From the NCBI GenBank assembly GCA_001606155.1, contig LODT01000031.1:248001-312000 (forward strand): a stretch of 64,000 nucleotides of DNA. The letters are read 5' to 3'. Shown piece after piece: positions 52,842-63,600 of the stretch. Made by a program: the position numbers and the translations under genes. Position 1 is the first letter of the stretch, and each line of letters opens with the position of its first letter. Under the pieces are notes generated by a model that was not told the DNA's origin, ran no database searches, and saw only the letters and a list, made by a program, of their open reading frames with translations. Source of the DNA: Tieghemostelium lacteum (taxonomy: Eukaryota; Evosea; Eumycetozoa; Dictyosteliales; Raperosteliaceae).

Positions 52842-52999
52842 ATACACCCAATATATAATAATAATCGGAATAATTATCACATTGCTAATTCTAATTAGAA
52901 TATGCTTTACCAAGACATATATAAATCAATAAAAAATTTTTTTGATTGTATTTTTAAATTAATCTCTATTGATATTGTTGGTTTTGATTATATTAAGAT

Positions 53000-54268
53000 T
53001 TAGGATATCTGAACAGTTAATAAAGCAGTACCCATAACTGAATCACAACCTTGATAGAATACCAAGAATTGATCGGAACCTAGTGGTTTCCAACCTTCAA
53101 TAAAAACAACTAAAGGTGTAAGACCATGTTCTGACCAAAATGGTGAGTTATCATCACAAAGTTCCCAATCCAGTTCTGGACTGAACAATGGTTCTTCAGC
53201 TCTATATAGAATGGATTGACTATTAAAAGCACCACTACTTCCATTCAATATTACATAACCTAAATTATATTGAATATTCCAATTTGGCTTCTGATTTGGT
53301 GTAGATACTTGTTCACCACTATTATAGAGATATAACCAGTTACCATCTGACAACTGTAATGGTTCAGGACCAGATTCAACCAGTACACTATCAAAATAAT
53401 CATCTCTAGTCTCAAATAGTGTCACTCTATCTCCTGTAGTCTCATTAAAAAGAGTTTGATAATCTATTAGATTTTCTGATACTGCTATGAAAATATCTGT
53501 GTCACCGTAGAAAAGATATTGCAATACCTCTTCTTCTCTATACAAAAGTCCAGCTGATTTTGACCAAAATATGTCATTTTCTATTATAGGACCTCGTAAT
53601 TGCCAACATGAGTGAAAATCTTGGACTGTGTAGACCTGGGATGTGTCACACATTGCCAATGAAAGTTGAGCTCTTGTATTATTGTTTTGTGGATCTATAT
53701 TAACACCTGTGTAGTACATTAATAGTGTTTGGTTTACCATGACTATTCTTGGGTCTTCTGCGCCTATATATTGAAAATTGGAGTTTTGTGGACCTGTAAT
53801 CAAGTACTCTGGAAGTGCCAATACAGATGCATTGAATACACACTGTGACAAATCATCTGCTATACCACTACCACTTTGATCCATACTATTCAATGGACAT
53901 ACTCCAAATGTGAATACAATTGAACTTGGACCTACTGAATAGATATTCGTAGGGTTTGATGTAAGATTTTGAACTCTAACTGCCACACCAAGTACCTGTT
54001 GACCTGGATACTCTTTCACAATCTCAAATGGCACAAAAGGACAATGCGCAACATTATAATTATATAACCACTGACTTTGGTCACTTGGGTTATTCTCTTG
54101 TAAATGAAATGAATCTAAAACTGGTAGATTTTCAATATTATTGATTCTGTTCATTGTAATTGTATATTGATTCCCATTCTCTATTTGAAATATCTGAGGT
54201 GATTTAGCAACACTACTTAATACAAATGGTAACAGCAATACACTTAAAAGTAATGGTAATATTGACAT
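53000..54268 (-). CDS. Secreted GH130-like glycosidase/phosphorylase-fold protein
   Basis: A 422-residue protein with a signal peptide (MSILPLLLSVLLLPFVLSS). The sequence follows a five-bladed beta-propeller of the GH130/GH32-like type: IGAEDPRIVMVNQTLLMYYT, VESGPEPLQLSDGNWLYLYN, and SILYRAEEPLFSPELDWELC. The EDPR block and the ESGPEPL block with an acidic residue are shared with GH130 mannoside phosphorylases. Cysteines in the N-terminal half and several N-glycosylation sites suit an extracellular or vacuolar protein. GH130 members act on beta-mannosides by phosphorolysis or hydrolysis; the actual activity cannot be told. Such enzymes are mainly bacterial, so horizontal acquisition is possible. 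Confidence 0.72.
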   Translation of the reverse strand: MSILPLLLSVLLLPFVLSSVAKSPQIFQIENGNQYTITMNRINNIENLPVLDSFHLQENNPSDQSQWLYNYNVAHCPFVPFEIVKEYPGQQVLGVAVRVQNLTSNPTNIYSVGPSSIVFTFGVCPLNSMDQSGSGIADDLSQCVFNASVLALPEYLITGPQNSNFQYIGAEDPRIVMVNQTLLMYYTGVNIDPQNNNTRAQLSLAMCDTSQVYTVQDFHSCWQLRGPIIENDIFWSKSAGLLYREEEVLQYLFYGDTDIFIAVSENLIDYQTLFNETTGDRVTLFETRDDYFDSVLVESGPEPLQLSDGNWLYLYNSGEQVSTPNQKPNWNIQYNLGYVILNGSSGAFNSQSILYRAEEPLFSPELDWELCDDNSPFWSEHGLTPLVVFIEGWKPLGSDQFLVFYQGCDSVMGTALLTVQIS

Positions 54269-54550
54269 TCTCCAAACTTCTTTGTTTATATGAAATGATA
54301 TTCAAATTCTAAAAAAAAAATATCTAATAAAATTGTTTTAGATATTTTATTTTATGATAATTCTTTTGATTTATCATAACCATTGTGTAAATAATGGTAG
54401 TTGCCAAATCGTATTGAACATATGTCCAAACCGGTATTTCTAATGCACTTTTAATTGAAATTGCATTCTGATAGAATAAAATTAAAATTTTTTTTTTATT
54501 TGTTGTAATTTCCTGAATCAAAGCAAATCAAATATTTAAATATCAAGTAA

Positions 54551-56554
54551 ATGTCAAATGATAAAGTAATAGAATTATCAATTGAAGAAACTAATAAAAT
54601 TAGACTTTCTTTGGGTTTAAAACCATTGAGGATAGATCCACCAAAAGTACAGACACAACCAGTAAATACTGATAAAAACCAAGGTAGTGATATTCTAGAT
54701 ACTCTAGCACAATTAAAGAAAAATAGAGAGAAAAATGAGAAACCAAAAGGAAAAACAATAGCCGAACAATTGTTAGAGGAAGGTGACGACGATGAAGACC
54801 TTTCTACTTGGATTCAAAAGTCAAGAAATCAACAAAAACAACAAGAACAACAAAAGAAAAAGAGTAGAGCTACTACTTCTACTACTGGCTCAACAAATAC
54901 AAAGAATTTAGATCCAAAATCACTAAAGGTTTTAAATAATATAAAAGAATTTCAAGATGGTAGAGAACATATACTGATTCTAGAGGATAGTAATGTTTTG
55001 GATGAGGATCATGAAGATACTCTGGTTGATATGAAAATACTTCAGAAAGAAAAGAGAGAACAAATGTTAAAGGATTCAAAGAAACCGAGTAAATATGATA
55101 AATTTGATGAATATGGTGCACCGGGTGAAATTCTATCACAGTATGACGAAAAGAAATCTACACATGGTTTTGTAATTGGTAATATAAATCAAAGGGATGG
55201 TGAACAGGAGATTATAGAGAATGATCAATTGGATTCTGTTGAAAAACAACAGGAGCTGATTAAAAAGAGATTAGAAAGGTATTCTTCCTATGAACTGGAC
55301 CAAAAGTCTATTGTTCAATCTGCCTTCTATACAAAGGAGGAAATGGAAAAGCTTAAAAAACCTGTAAATGGAAATTCAAAGAATAAAAAAGGGGGTAATG
55401 GTAGTGAGGTTTCTGGAACGAAAAAGAAAATTAGAAAGAAGAAAGAGGATTCTATATTATCAATATCAGGTTTAGATGAAACTACTATTAATGATAGAGG
55501 ATCTAGAACTAATAGAGGTGATACATTAAAGAATGATGAAATTGATAGAGAACTACAGAGAAAACAGAGAGACCAAAACTATCAGAAAGCTTTAGATAAG
55601 GCTACTCAAGAGAGTAAAATTACCTATTCCTCAGATATCTTTGAAGAGTCAGAAGATATTGAGTTTTACAAAGCACTAAAGAGTTCTAAAAAAGCCAATT
55701 TAAACCATGGTAATTCCATAGTGGACCAAGTTAACAATCAAAAGCAACTAAAAGAAAACAAAATGAAAGAAGATGACGATCAATATGAAAATGATCAGAA
55801 TCTAAAAACAAATTCAGTAAGTGAGTTTGTTAAAACTATTAAAAATGAAGGTTTGATTTCCAATTTCAAATCAATATCCAATTCAATTAAAATAGAGAAT
55901 AATGATAAAGAAATGTCTGATTCTCAAATTCAACATGAGAAACAGGATTCTGAAATGACCTCAAAAGATGAAAATGAGGAAGAGGATGAAGAATCAGAAG
56001 AAGAAGATGGTGAATACGATGAAAATGAACATTTAGAAAAGATTTTAAAACAACAAAATAATGCTAGTAATGGTAGTGTAAAGAGTAATAGTAGACCAAA
56101 GAAATCTAGTATTTTAGAAGATGAACCATTAGTATCCAGTAGTATGTCAGCAACATTGAGATTGTTAATGTCAACTGGTGAATTAAAAGGATCAAATCAA
56201 CCAAATACCAATAGCAGTAAAAAGAGAAAAGGTATTGATTATGAGGATGAAGATACTGTAATTCAAATGGATAATAAATTTGGAAAGAAAATGACTAAAC
56301 ATGATTTGTTTGTTCGTCAATCTCAGATTTTCCATGGTAAGAAATCTGGAAAGAATACCATTGACAAAAAAATGAAACAACATCAAAAAGAGATTAAACA
56401 ACATCAAATGATGTCTTCTGATGGTCAACAACATGATATAGCACAAGCATTTCAAAATTACCAAAAATCAACTAATCTTCCTTATTTGGTACTTAGTGGT
56501 GGTTTAAAAGATAATCCTCTTTTACAAAATGATAATAATCAACATAAAAAATAA
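54551..56554 (+). CDS. SART1/Snu66-like tri-snRNP protein
   Basis: A 667-residue, intronless, highly charged protein. It opens with the family's signature: IELSIEETNKIRLSLGLKPL, then LKKNREKNEKPKGKTIAEQL and STWIQKSRNQQKQ. Later family blocks: FQDGREHILILEDSNVLDE, DKFDEYGAPGEILSQYDEKK and SSSMSATLRLLMSTGELKG near the end. Internal Asp/Glu, Lys and Gln runs follow dictyostelid habit. SART1 (yeast Snu66) is a component of the U4/U6.U5 tri-snRNP and is needed to recruit it to the pre-spliceosome. Together with SMU1 at the left edge, the window carries two B-complex-stage splicing factors, though not adjacent. Confidence 0.94.
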   Translation: MSNDKVIELSIEETNKIRLSLGLKPLRIDPPKVQTQPVNTDKNQGSDILDTLAQLKKNREKNEKPKGKTIAEQLLEEGDDDEDLSTWIQKSRNQQKQQEQQKKKSRATTSTTGSTNTKNLDPKSLKVLNNIKEFQDGREHILILEDSNVLDEDHEDTLVDMKILQKEKREQMLKDSKKPSKYDKFDEYGAPGEILSQYDEKKSTHGFVIGNINQRDGEQEIIENDQLDSVEKQQELIKKRLERYSSYELDQKSIVQSAFYTKEEMEKLKKPVNGNSKNKKGGNGSEVSGTKKKIRKKKEDSILSISGLDETTINDRGSRTNRGDTLKNDEIDRELQRKQRDQNYQKALDKATQESKITYSSDIFEESEDIEFYKALKSSKKANLNHGNSIVDQVNNQKQLKENKMKEDDDQYENDQNLKTNSVSEFVKTIKNEGLISNFKSISNSIKIENNDKEMSDSQIQHEKQDSEMTSKDENEEEDEESEEEDGEYDENEHLEKILKQQNNASNGSVKSNSRPKKSSILEDEPLVSSSMSATLRLLMSTGELKGSNQPNTNSSKKRKGIDYEDEDTVIQMDNKFGKKMTKHDLFVRQSQIFHGKKSGKNTIDKKMKQHQKEIKQHQMMSSDGQQHDIAQAFQNYQKSTNLPYLVLSGGLKDNPLLQNDNNQHKK

Positions 56555-56715
56555 ATAATTATTATTATAATTATCTTGTTTGCGTGTTTGTATTTTTGAC
56601 ACACTATCAAAAAAAAAGTCAACACATCCACTATCTTTTTTTTTTTTTTTAATTTTAGTTTTGCATCATCATTTTTTTAACAGGATTCAACACAAATAGG
56701 GTAATCTAAGGAAAA

Positions 56716-58039
56716 ATGGAAAACGCAACAACAACTCAACCAGTACAATCCTTGGAATTAACTACAGGTTTATTAATTGCCTATGTCTCCATTTGGGTCA
56801 TGGCAGTTATTCCAATTTACATTGGTTCCTATTTATCACTAAAAGAAACTAAAGTATGTCAAAAGATATTTAGAGATAAATAGTGTAGTTACTCTCTACA
56901 CACTCTATATCAAATCAAATAGGATATTAATTTATTAATCTAATAACAGAATGAATCAATGTCTAAAAATGATGCATATGCATTTCCACTTTATGGAAGT
57001 GTATTTTTATTTGGATTATACTTATTATTTAAAAACTTTGATAAGAATCTAATCAATACTGTATTGTCATTGTACTTTTTAATGTTTGGAGCTATTGCCA
57101 TGACAAAATTACTTTCAACATTATTAAAGAGTCTATTTTCAAGTGCACCAACTAAACAACAAAAAAAACAACAACAACAATCAAAATCAGAACAAAGAGC
57201 ACCAGATCATTTGGTAGAATTCACTCTTCCATCTATTAAATTTGTATTGGACAGTCAAAAAGTTAGCATTGGTTATTTTGATGTAATTGCATTTGTAATC
57301 TCATGTTTATTCTCTCTATTCTATCTACAGACTAAACATTGGATTGCCAATAATGTCTTTGGTTTGACATTCTCAATTCAAGGTATTGGTTTGATTTCTC
57401 TTAGTGAATATATAGTTGGTGTTATTTTATTAGTATGTAATCAAACAACCTATTTATAACAACACTTAAGAAAATTGAATTTTATTAGAAATTTAAATAT
57501 TAACACATTTATTCCGCACACACAGGTTGGATTATTCTTTTATGATATTTTCTGGGTATTTGGTACAGATGTTATGGTTACTGTTGCCAAGAGTTTTGAC
57601 GCACCAATTAAATTATTATTCCCAAAGGATGTTTTTGCTGAAGTTTATCAATTTTCAATGTTGGGATTAGGAGATATTGTATTACCAGGTATTTTTATTG
57701 CATTACTATTGAGATTTGATAGATACCAAGCTCAAAAGAACAAGAAACCATTTACTTCAACACCATATTTCACTACTACTCTTATTGCATATGGTTTAGG
57801 ATTAGCCACTACCATCTTTGTAATGCACACTTTCAGAGCTGCTCAAGTAAATATTTACACACTATAATTCAAATTGAAATCTTAGAATCTTTACTAACTT
57901 TTTATTAATTTTTTTATAGCCTGCTTTATTATATTTAGTACCATTTTGTGTTGGTGCATCTTTATTAACTGGTTTATTTAAAGGACAATTGAGAGAACTA
58001 GTATTTTCCGATTTAGGTAAAGAAACAAAAGCAGAATAA
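56716..58039 (+). CDS. Signal peptide peptidase (presenilin-fold aspartyl protease)
   Basis: Four exons: 56716-56853, 56950-57432, 57526-57846 and 57920-58039, introns 96, 93 and 73 nt with GTATGT or GTAAAT openings and CAG/TAG ends, all phase 0, giving about 353 residues (family about 350-380). Active-site aspartates: Asp214 in FFYDIFWVFG and Asp257 in LGLGDIVLPG; the PAL motif (315-317) sits in PALLYLVPFC. About nine membrane segments are seen. LYFLMFGAIAMTKLLST, SIQGIGLISLSEYIVGV and FGTDVMVTVAKSFDAPIKLL follow HM13/SPP closely. The enzyme sits in the ER membrane and cleaves leftover signal peptides and some type II membrane proteins. The third intron is short, and its loss would remove the PAL motif, supporting the model. 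Confidence 0.95.
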
Positions 58040-58314
58040 TTGATTCAATTCGGAAAGTAAAATAAATCAAAAAAGAATATAAAATTGGATTTATAAATAA
58101 TAATAATAACATCATCCTAGTATTTATTTTTCTACAAAAAGATTTTTTAGAGAATATAGATAACACACAATCCCAAAAAAATAATGTAAAAACCAAAAAT
58201 GGTAATTTATTATTAATAAGAATGACAATTGATATTATGAAGTTTTGAAAAACTATTTAAAATCAATATTTTTTAATTTATTTGATATCATATTTATTTA
58301 TTTAAAAGATAAAA

Positions 58315-59151
58315 ATGAAAATTACAAGTATTATAGTAGTGATTGGAATGATTTCAATGTGTTATGGTCAACAAACATGTTCAGATCTGTTACTTCCTTA
58401 TTTTATTTCTGGTACACAAGTTGGTATTGAATGGATTAAGATGACTCAAGATGGACAAGTTTCATATGCACAAGGTAACTCATTGTATGATACTAGTTTT
58501 AATATTAACCTTGCCAACACTGATTCCTATACTGGTATTAGTAACCAAGCTATAACATGTTTTAATGAAAAGATGCAACCATTTGCCATTGACAAGACTA
58601 TAATTAATTTTGGAGATCCAGCCAGTTTTACAATCACTAGAGATGGTGATGTAAAAATAAATTCAGTTTCATTAGGTACTTCTCAATTCAAATTAACCCA
58701 TTGTAAAAATAACATTTTCAGTGGTTTTGATGATTTTGGTCAATTGTTTTCCTTTGTTTTCAATAAAGGTACTAAATTACCATTGTTAGGTCAAGCTTGT
58801 ACTGGTCCAACTATCCCACCAACAAATGGTCCAGGTAATCCACCAACTGATAGAGTTAGATTTGATACACAATTAATCTCTCAATGGAATGAAAATGGTC
58901 AAAACTACTACCAATTCAGTACCAATATTGTAAACATAGGTAACACTGATATCACTACATTGGTATTTGTTCAAAATGCTTTGGAATTGAGAGATCCATC
59001 TTCAATCTATGGTGTAGCTGTAATCACAATTTACCAATACTCTCTCCCAAGTTATCTCAAATCTATTGCTCCAGGTAACACTCATAACTTTGGTTATATT
59101 GCTAAATCTTCAGTTCCACCAACATTTACAGTTCAAAACATTTATCCATAA
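58315..59151 (+). CDS. Secreted CBM49-type cellulose-binding protein, copy 1
   Basis: A 278-residue protein. Signal peptide MKITSIIVVIGMISMCYGQQ. The N-terminal domain (about 22-160) has CSDLLLPYFISGTQVGIEW, paired Cys and the segment RDGDVKINSVSLGTSQFKL. A Pro/Thr/Gly linker (TGPTIPPTNGPGNPPTD) leads into a C-terminal beta-sandwich (about 178-278): FDTQLISQWNENGQNYYQFS, IGNTDITTLVFVQNALELRD, and LPSYLKSIAPGNTHNFGYIA. This is the CBM49/dictyostelid cellulose-binding type found on spore-coat and stalk proteins. It probably binds cellulose in the stalk tube or spore coat during development. A paralogue follows directly, so the pair is a tandem duplication. Confidence 0.85.
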   Translation: MKITSIIVVIGMISMCYGQQTCSDLLLPYFISGTQVGIEWIKMTQDGQVSYAQGNSLYDTSFNINLANTDSYTGISNQAITCFNEKMQPFAIDKTIINFGDPASFTITRDGDVKINSVSLGTSQFKLTHCKNNIFSGFDDFGQLFSFVFNKGTKLPLLGQACTGPTIPPTNGPGNPPTDRVRFDTQLISQWNENGQNYYQFSTNIVNIGNTDITTLVFVQNALELRDPSSIYGVAVITIYQYSLPSYLKSIAPGNTHNFGYIAKSSVPPTFTVQNIYP

Positions 59152-59605
59152 AAAGATAAAAAATAAAACTTTTATCTAATATTTTATTTATTTATTTATC
59201 CAAAATACTTGTTAATAAGTATCTTCAACTATGGATTTATACCAGATAATGATTAATAATATGAATCAATATTTTGTAAATTTATTCTAATTAACCCTTT
59301 ATTGAATATTGTTGAATTTCAAATGAACCCACACCCCATCTATATATAAATGGGTTTAGTAAAAAAAAAAAAATGATGATAATCTATTTATTTTAAACAT
59401 GATCATTAAAATTGTGTGGTTAAGTAGAAGTGTCATTAATAAAAGTATAACATTAATATAAAAATAGTAGTATTTCAAAATGGAATTTATTTTGTTTATT
59501 TATAAAAATTTTAATTATACTACTATTTTATTGTCATTGTTAATTATTAATTTTATATTGATTCTAATAGATTAGAAATAGAATTATAGTTAATAGCTTT
59601 AGACA
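59152..59605. other. Intergenic between the CBM49-type copies
   Basis: About 450 bases, AT-rich. A small inverted repeat (CCCAT, ten-base A/T loop, ATGGG) is near 59335-59354, after an ACCCACACCCC cluster. No further features; presumably the second copy's promoter. Confidence 0.4.
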
Positions 59606-60439
59606 ATGAATCGCAGTGAAAATAATATTTTTAAAATTCTATTATTTTTACTATTGACATTAGTGAATAGATGTAGAGGTAATGAACAATGTTCACAGGT
59701 TTTAAGTGACTATTTTCAGAGTTCTGGTACTAGAGCTGCTATACAGATGACTACCATTTATCCTAATGGGAAAATACTGTATTCTAGAGGTAATTCTTTA
59801 TTTGAAAGAGGGTTCTCCAATGACTTGTCCAATGTGGATTCTTATTATGGAATTTCATCAACTGAAACTGCATGTTTTCAAAGTAAAGAACAACCCTTTT
59901 CTGTAAAGAAATCTTTTGTAAATTTTTTTGATTCCAGGAGTTTTTCAATTTCCAGAGATGGTTTTGTCAGTATCTATTCTGTAAGTCAAGGTTCAGTGAG
60001 TTTTAATCTCACTTCATGTCGTGGTCAGATTCTGTATGGTGTAGTCAACGATGTATTGTACACTTTTCATTTGGTAAAAGATCAAAAGTATCAGATGATA
60101 GGTAGAGAGTGTGGTACTGAACCAGTCTATGACGACAGAGTTCAGTTTGTTACAAAAATTCTTGGGTCTTGGGTAGATAATGGTGATACCTATTCAACTT
60201 TTGAAACTGAAATTCAGAATGTAGGTAACTTGGAAATCAATGCTCTGGTATTCAATCAAGAAGGAATGGAACTTAAACATCCCTCCAATATATGGGGAGT
60301 GTCTGTAATTTCAAAATACCAATTCTCATTAGCTAATTATATTCATTCTATTGCACCTTCACAATATGTTAAATTTTCTTATATTGCCAGAGGTATGGTT
60401 CCTCCTAAATTCACTGTATCCTACATATCTCCAAAATAA
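59606..60439 (+). CDS. Secreted CBM49-type cellulose-binding protein, copy 2
   Basis: A 277-residue paralogue of the gene just upstream. Signal-like N-terminus (FKILLFLLLTLVNRCRGNEQ). The two share the order CS(D/Q)(L/V)L, RGNSLFERGF versus QGNSLYDTSF, then SISRDGFVSIYSVSQGSVSF, and the C-terminal fold ILGSWVDNGDTYSTFETEI, LEINALVFNQEGMELKHPSN, and IHSIAPSQYVKFSYIARGMV. It lacks the Pro/Thr/Gly linker; only GTEPVYDD joins the two domains. This suggests a shorter, stiffer version, perhaps with another target or place of action. A secreted matrix or coat protein is inferred from the family. Confidence 0.83.
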   Translation: MNRSENNIFKILLFLLLTLVNRCRGNEQCSQVLSDYFQSSGTRAAIQMTTIYPNGKILYSRGNSLFERGFSNDLSNVDSYYGISSTETACFQSKEQPFSVKKSFVNFFDSRSFSISRDGFVSIYSVSQGSVSFNLTSCRGQILYGVVNDVLYTFHLVKDQKYQMIGRECGTEPVYDDRVQFVTKILGSWVDNGDTYSTFETEIQNVGNLEINALVFNQEGMELKHPSNIWGVSVISKYQFSLANYIHSIAPSQYVKFSYIARGMVPPKFTVSYISPK

Positions 60440-60696
60440 ATAATAAAAAAAAAAGTTTTAGTAAACTCTTAGTTAAATATCTGATGTCTGAAGATCAAAT
60501 TTCACTGAAAATTTTTATCTAAACTACAAAATCACAACATCCCATTTTTTTCACCATCTTTCCGAAAACCACCCCATTTAAACTTTTATTTTTTTCGATT
60601 TCTTTTATTTTTCAATTCCCCATTTATCACCCACACATTTTTAATATTATATATTTATATATCTTTAGATAGATATACATTTTTACAAAGAGGACC

Positions 60697-63600
60697 ATGT
60701 CATCTCAGGGTAGAATGCAGAAGAGAGATAGTGTGGTATTAAATAGTGAGAGCAGTACTAATAGTAAACAAGTAGTATCATCTCCTAGTATGTCATCAAG
60801 TAATACAGGTGTATTGACAGGAGCTACTATAGATAAAGATATACCAAAAATCTCATTAATTATTACACCATTGGTCAAAAACAAGATTGAAATTGATTTC
60901 TCAGGTAAGGCAATTAAAGAGGGTCTGTTCTCCATGTGGACACATATCAGTGAGAAAAAGATTCAGTATAATACAGTTAAAGAGTTACCTATAAAACTAG
61001 AGGCTCCAGATCTACCTAGTACTTTTAAATCACCTATGGTCAATTCTAGAGCCATTCAAAATCCTGATGATTTAGCAGTTATATTCGAACTGACACATAA
61101 TTGTATCTTTTATTCGGGTACTGAGAACTCATTAGTCACCAAAAAGGATATAGTAACTCAGTATAACATGTTTCTGACACAAATGATCAAATCAGATATC
61201 AGTAATATAAAAACAGTTCTAAATTGTCTTTCAGAGACTTTTGGATACTATCTAGATTTGGCAAGAAAGGAAGTGGAGGATGGTGACTCAAAGAACTTTA
61301 GTATTCTCATTGCAACATGTGACAGATTCCTATCAGAGACATTAGCTCAACTTAAAGATCCAATGGATTTTGCACTTTCCAATTTACATAAATCATTTAC
61401 AACACTTTTGAGTGACCAGGTAAAACAGTCAAAACAAAGTCAGTCAACATCAACAATCTACAATGATACACTTCAAAAGATTAATTTCATTCTAACGGTT
61501 GCTGTGGAGACTTTGGAGAGTATTGAACGTTCAAGACTCATTAAAAAGACATTTCGTTTGGATGCCTATCAAGAAAAGATTTTATACAACAAGTGTAGAG
61601 CAATAAGTTCAAAAGAATTCTTTTTGGCACAGATGAAACATCGTAAATTGACAATTGACTCTCATCCTTACTACAGTAAAGACTCATTTTCTAGTAAAGA
61701 TAAATTTCAATTATGGAAAAAGCAAGAGGAATCTCAAATTCAGAAACTTTCTCTACTAAACACTCCAAAAGAAGAATATCTAAAAAATGTCTGGGGTATA
61801 AAAACAAAGGAAAAGGAACCTCTTGGTGTTATATCTATTAAGGTAGTTCAAGCTAGAGAACTAATTCTAAAGGATGAAAACAGCACTAAAAAACCAGATT
61901 CCTTTTTGGAGATCTCTTATATACACGAAAAGAAAAGAACTAGAATCATTAGTAACTCTGTGAATCCTCAGTGGAAAGATCATTTCAGTTTTCAAATTAC
62001 TAAAGCTCATTTGGCTGAAGAGATGGAAATCAATATCTTTGGTCAAAAGAAAGGTAAAGACAATCACAAAGACAAGGATGATGAACTGTTGTTTTTAGGT
62101 AAATGTAAATTTACAACTAAAGATCTCATGTCCTATGCCAAGAGAGAAGTTAATTGGTTCCCTTTACAAAAGAGAACCTCTAGATCTAAAGTCTCTGGTG
62201 ATTTGAAATTACAATTTCATTATCTTCCATTCCCAGATACTTCCACATCACCACAGAACCACATATACTATTATAAAGTACTTTTAGAAAAACTATTTGA
62301 ATCGGAATATAATAGTACAACTTCACCAACCCTAAATAACATTGAAAAGAAATTTAAATCACCCAATATGTCATCATCACAATTAAATATAAATACAAAT
62401 AATAATAATAATAGCAATAGTAATAATACCACTACAACAATTGGTAATAGTAATAATGAAATACTTTCTAGTCAAGCTCTTAATCTATTAAAAGAGTATT
62501 CTAGAAGATATGGTATATTAGAAAGTACTAGTAAACTTTATTTAATGTCACAATTGATTAAATATATAATCAAAGAGAAATCATTATATTTTATACCAGA
62601 AGTCCGAAATATATTGATATTTATCATAGAAATTAAATTTTCTCATGACCAGAATATTTTGACTTTGCAAGAAGAAAAGATGTTTCTGGAGATGGTTACT
62701 AGTCTATCAGTTATATGTCAGACTTGGTTAAGTTATTTTCATTCTACATTTCCACAAAATTCACCACCTGGTGCATTAAGAATGCTTATTGATATCTATT
62801 ATCTACTAAAGAGATCTGAAATTGTATCTGAGCCATTAGTACCCCTACATGACATTGTGACTACTACCTATCGTCAGAGATACCAACAATCACTCGTAAT
62901 GGCTAAAGATCTCTGTCAGAAACAAGGTATATCAGTAGTTGGAAAAGCTCCAGTTTTAGTTAGAGTTTGTGATATACTTTTATACAATCTAGATCAAGAT
63001 AGAACATACTTTTCTAGAGAGTTTCCACCAGATTCTGATTTAATCCGTATTAGTACTGAACTGTATACTAAAGAATTGATTAGTGAAATTGAAGAACTAT
63101 GTCAATCCGGTGCAACATCTCCACAAGAGCTATCTGATCATTTAGAACTCTATTTTAAACTCAAAGAGACAATGTCAAAATTCAAAGACCTTTCACCACA
63201 TTTGGTTTTAGTACCCATTCCAGAGTTATTTAAACAAACTGTAATGCAATGGACACTTCACTGTGCAAGTCAATTGAGATCTCTTGTAGATAAACTATGT
63301 GCGAATGAATCTTGGACTCCAGTAAGTAGTGATACACTTCACAGTGCAAGTGTAGGTGAAGTCTTCCTAGGATGTTACCATGCACTGGAAGTCATAAAAT
63401 CACTTCGTTGGGAAGATCTCTCAAGAGTATATACTAAACAACAACATTCTGAACACTATCTATTTGAGATTTTTAGTAATTTCACAATGGTGGCTTCAGA
63501 GAGTATTATATATTATACAAAAGTCATTGGTGACATTTCATTGAATGCTTTGGATCAGGCTGCTGATGATATATTTCAATTGTCCGAATCCTATTCCAAT

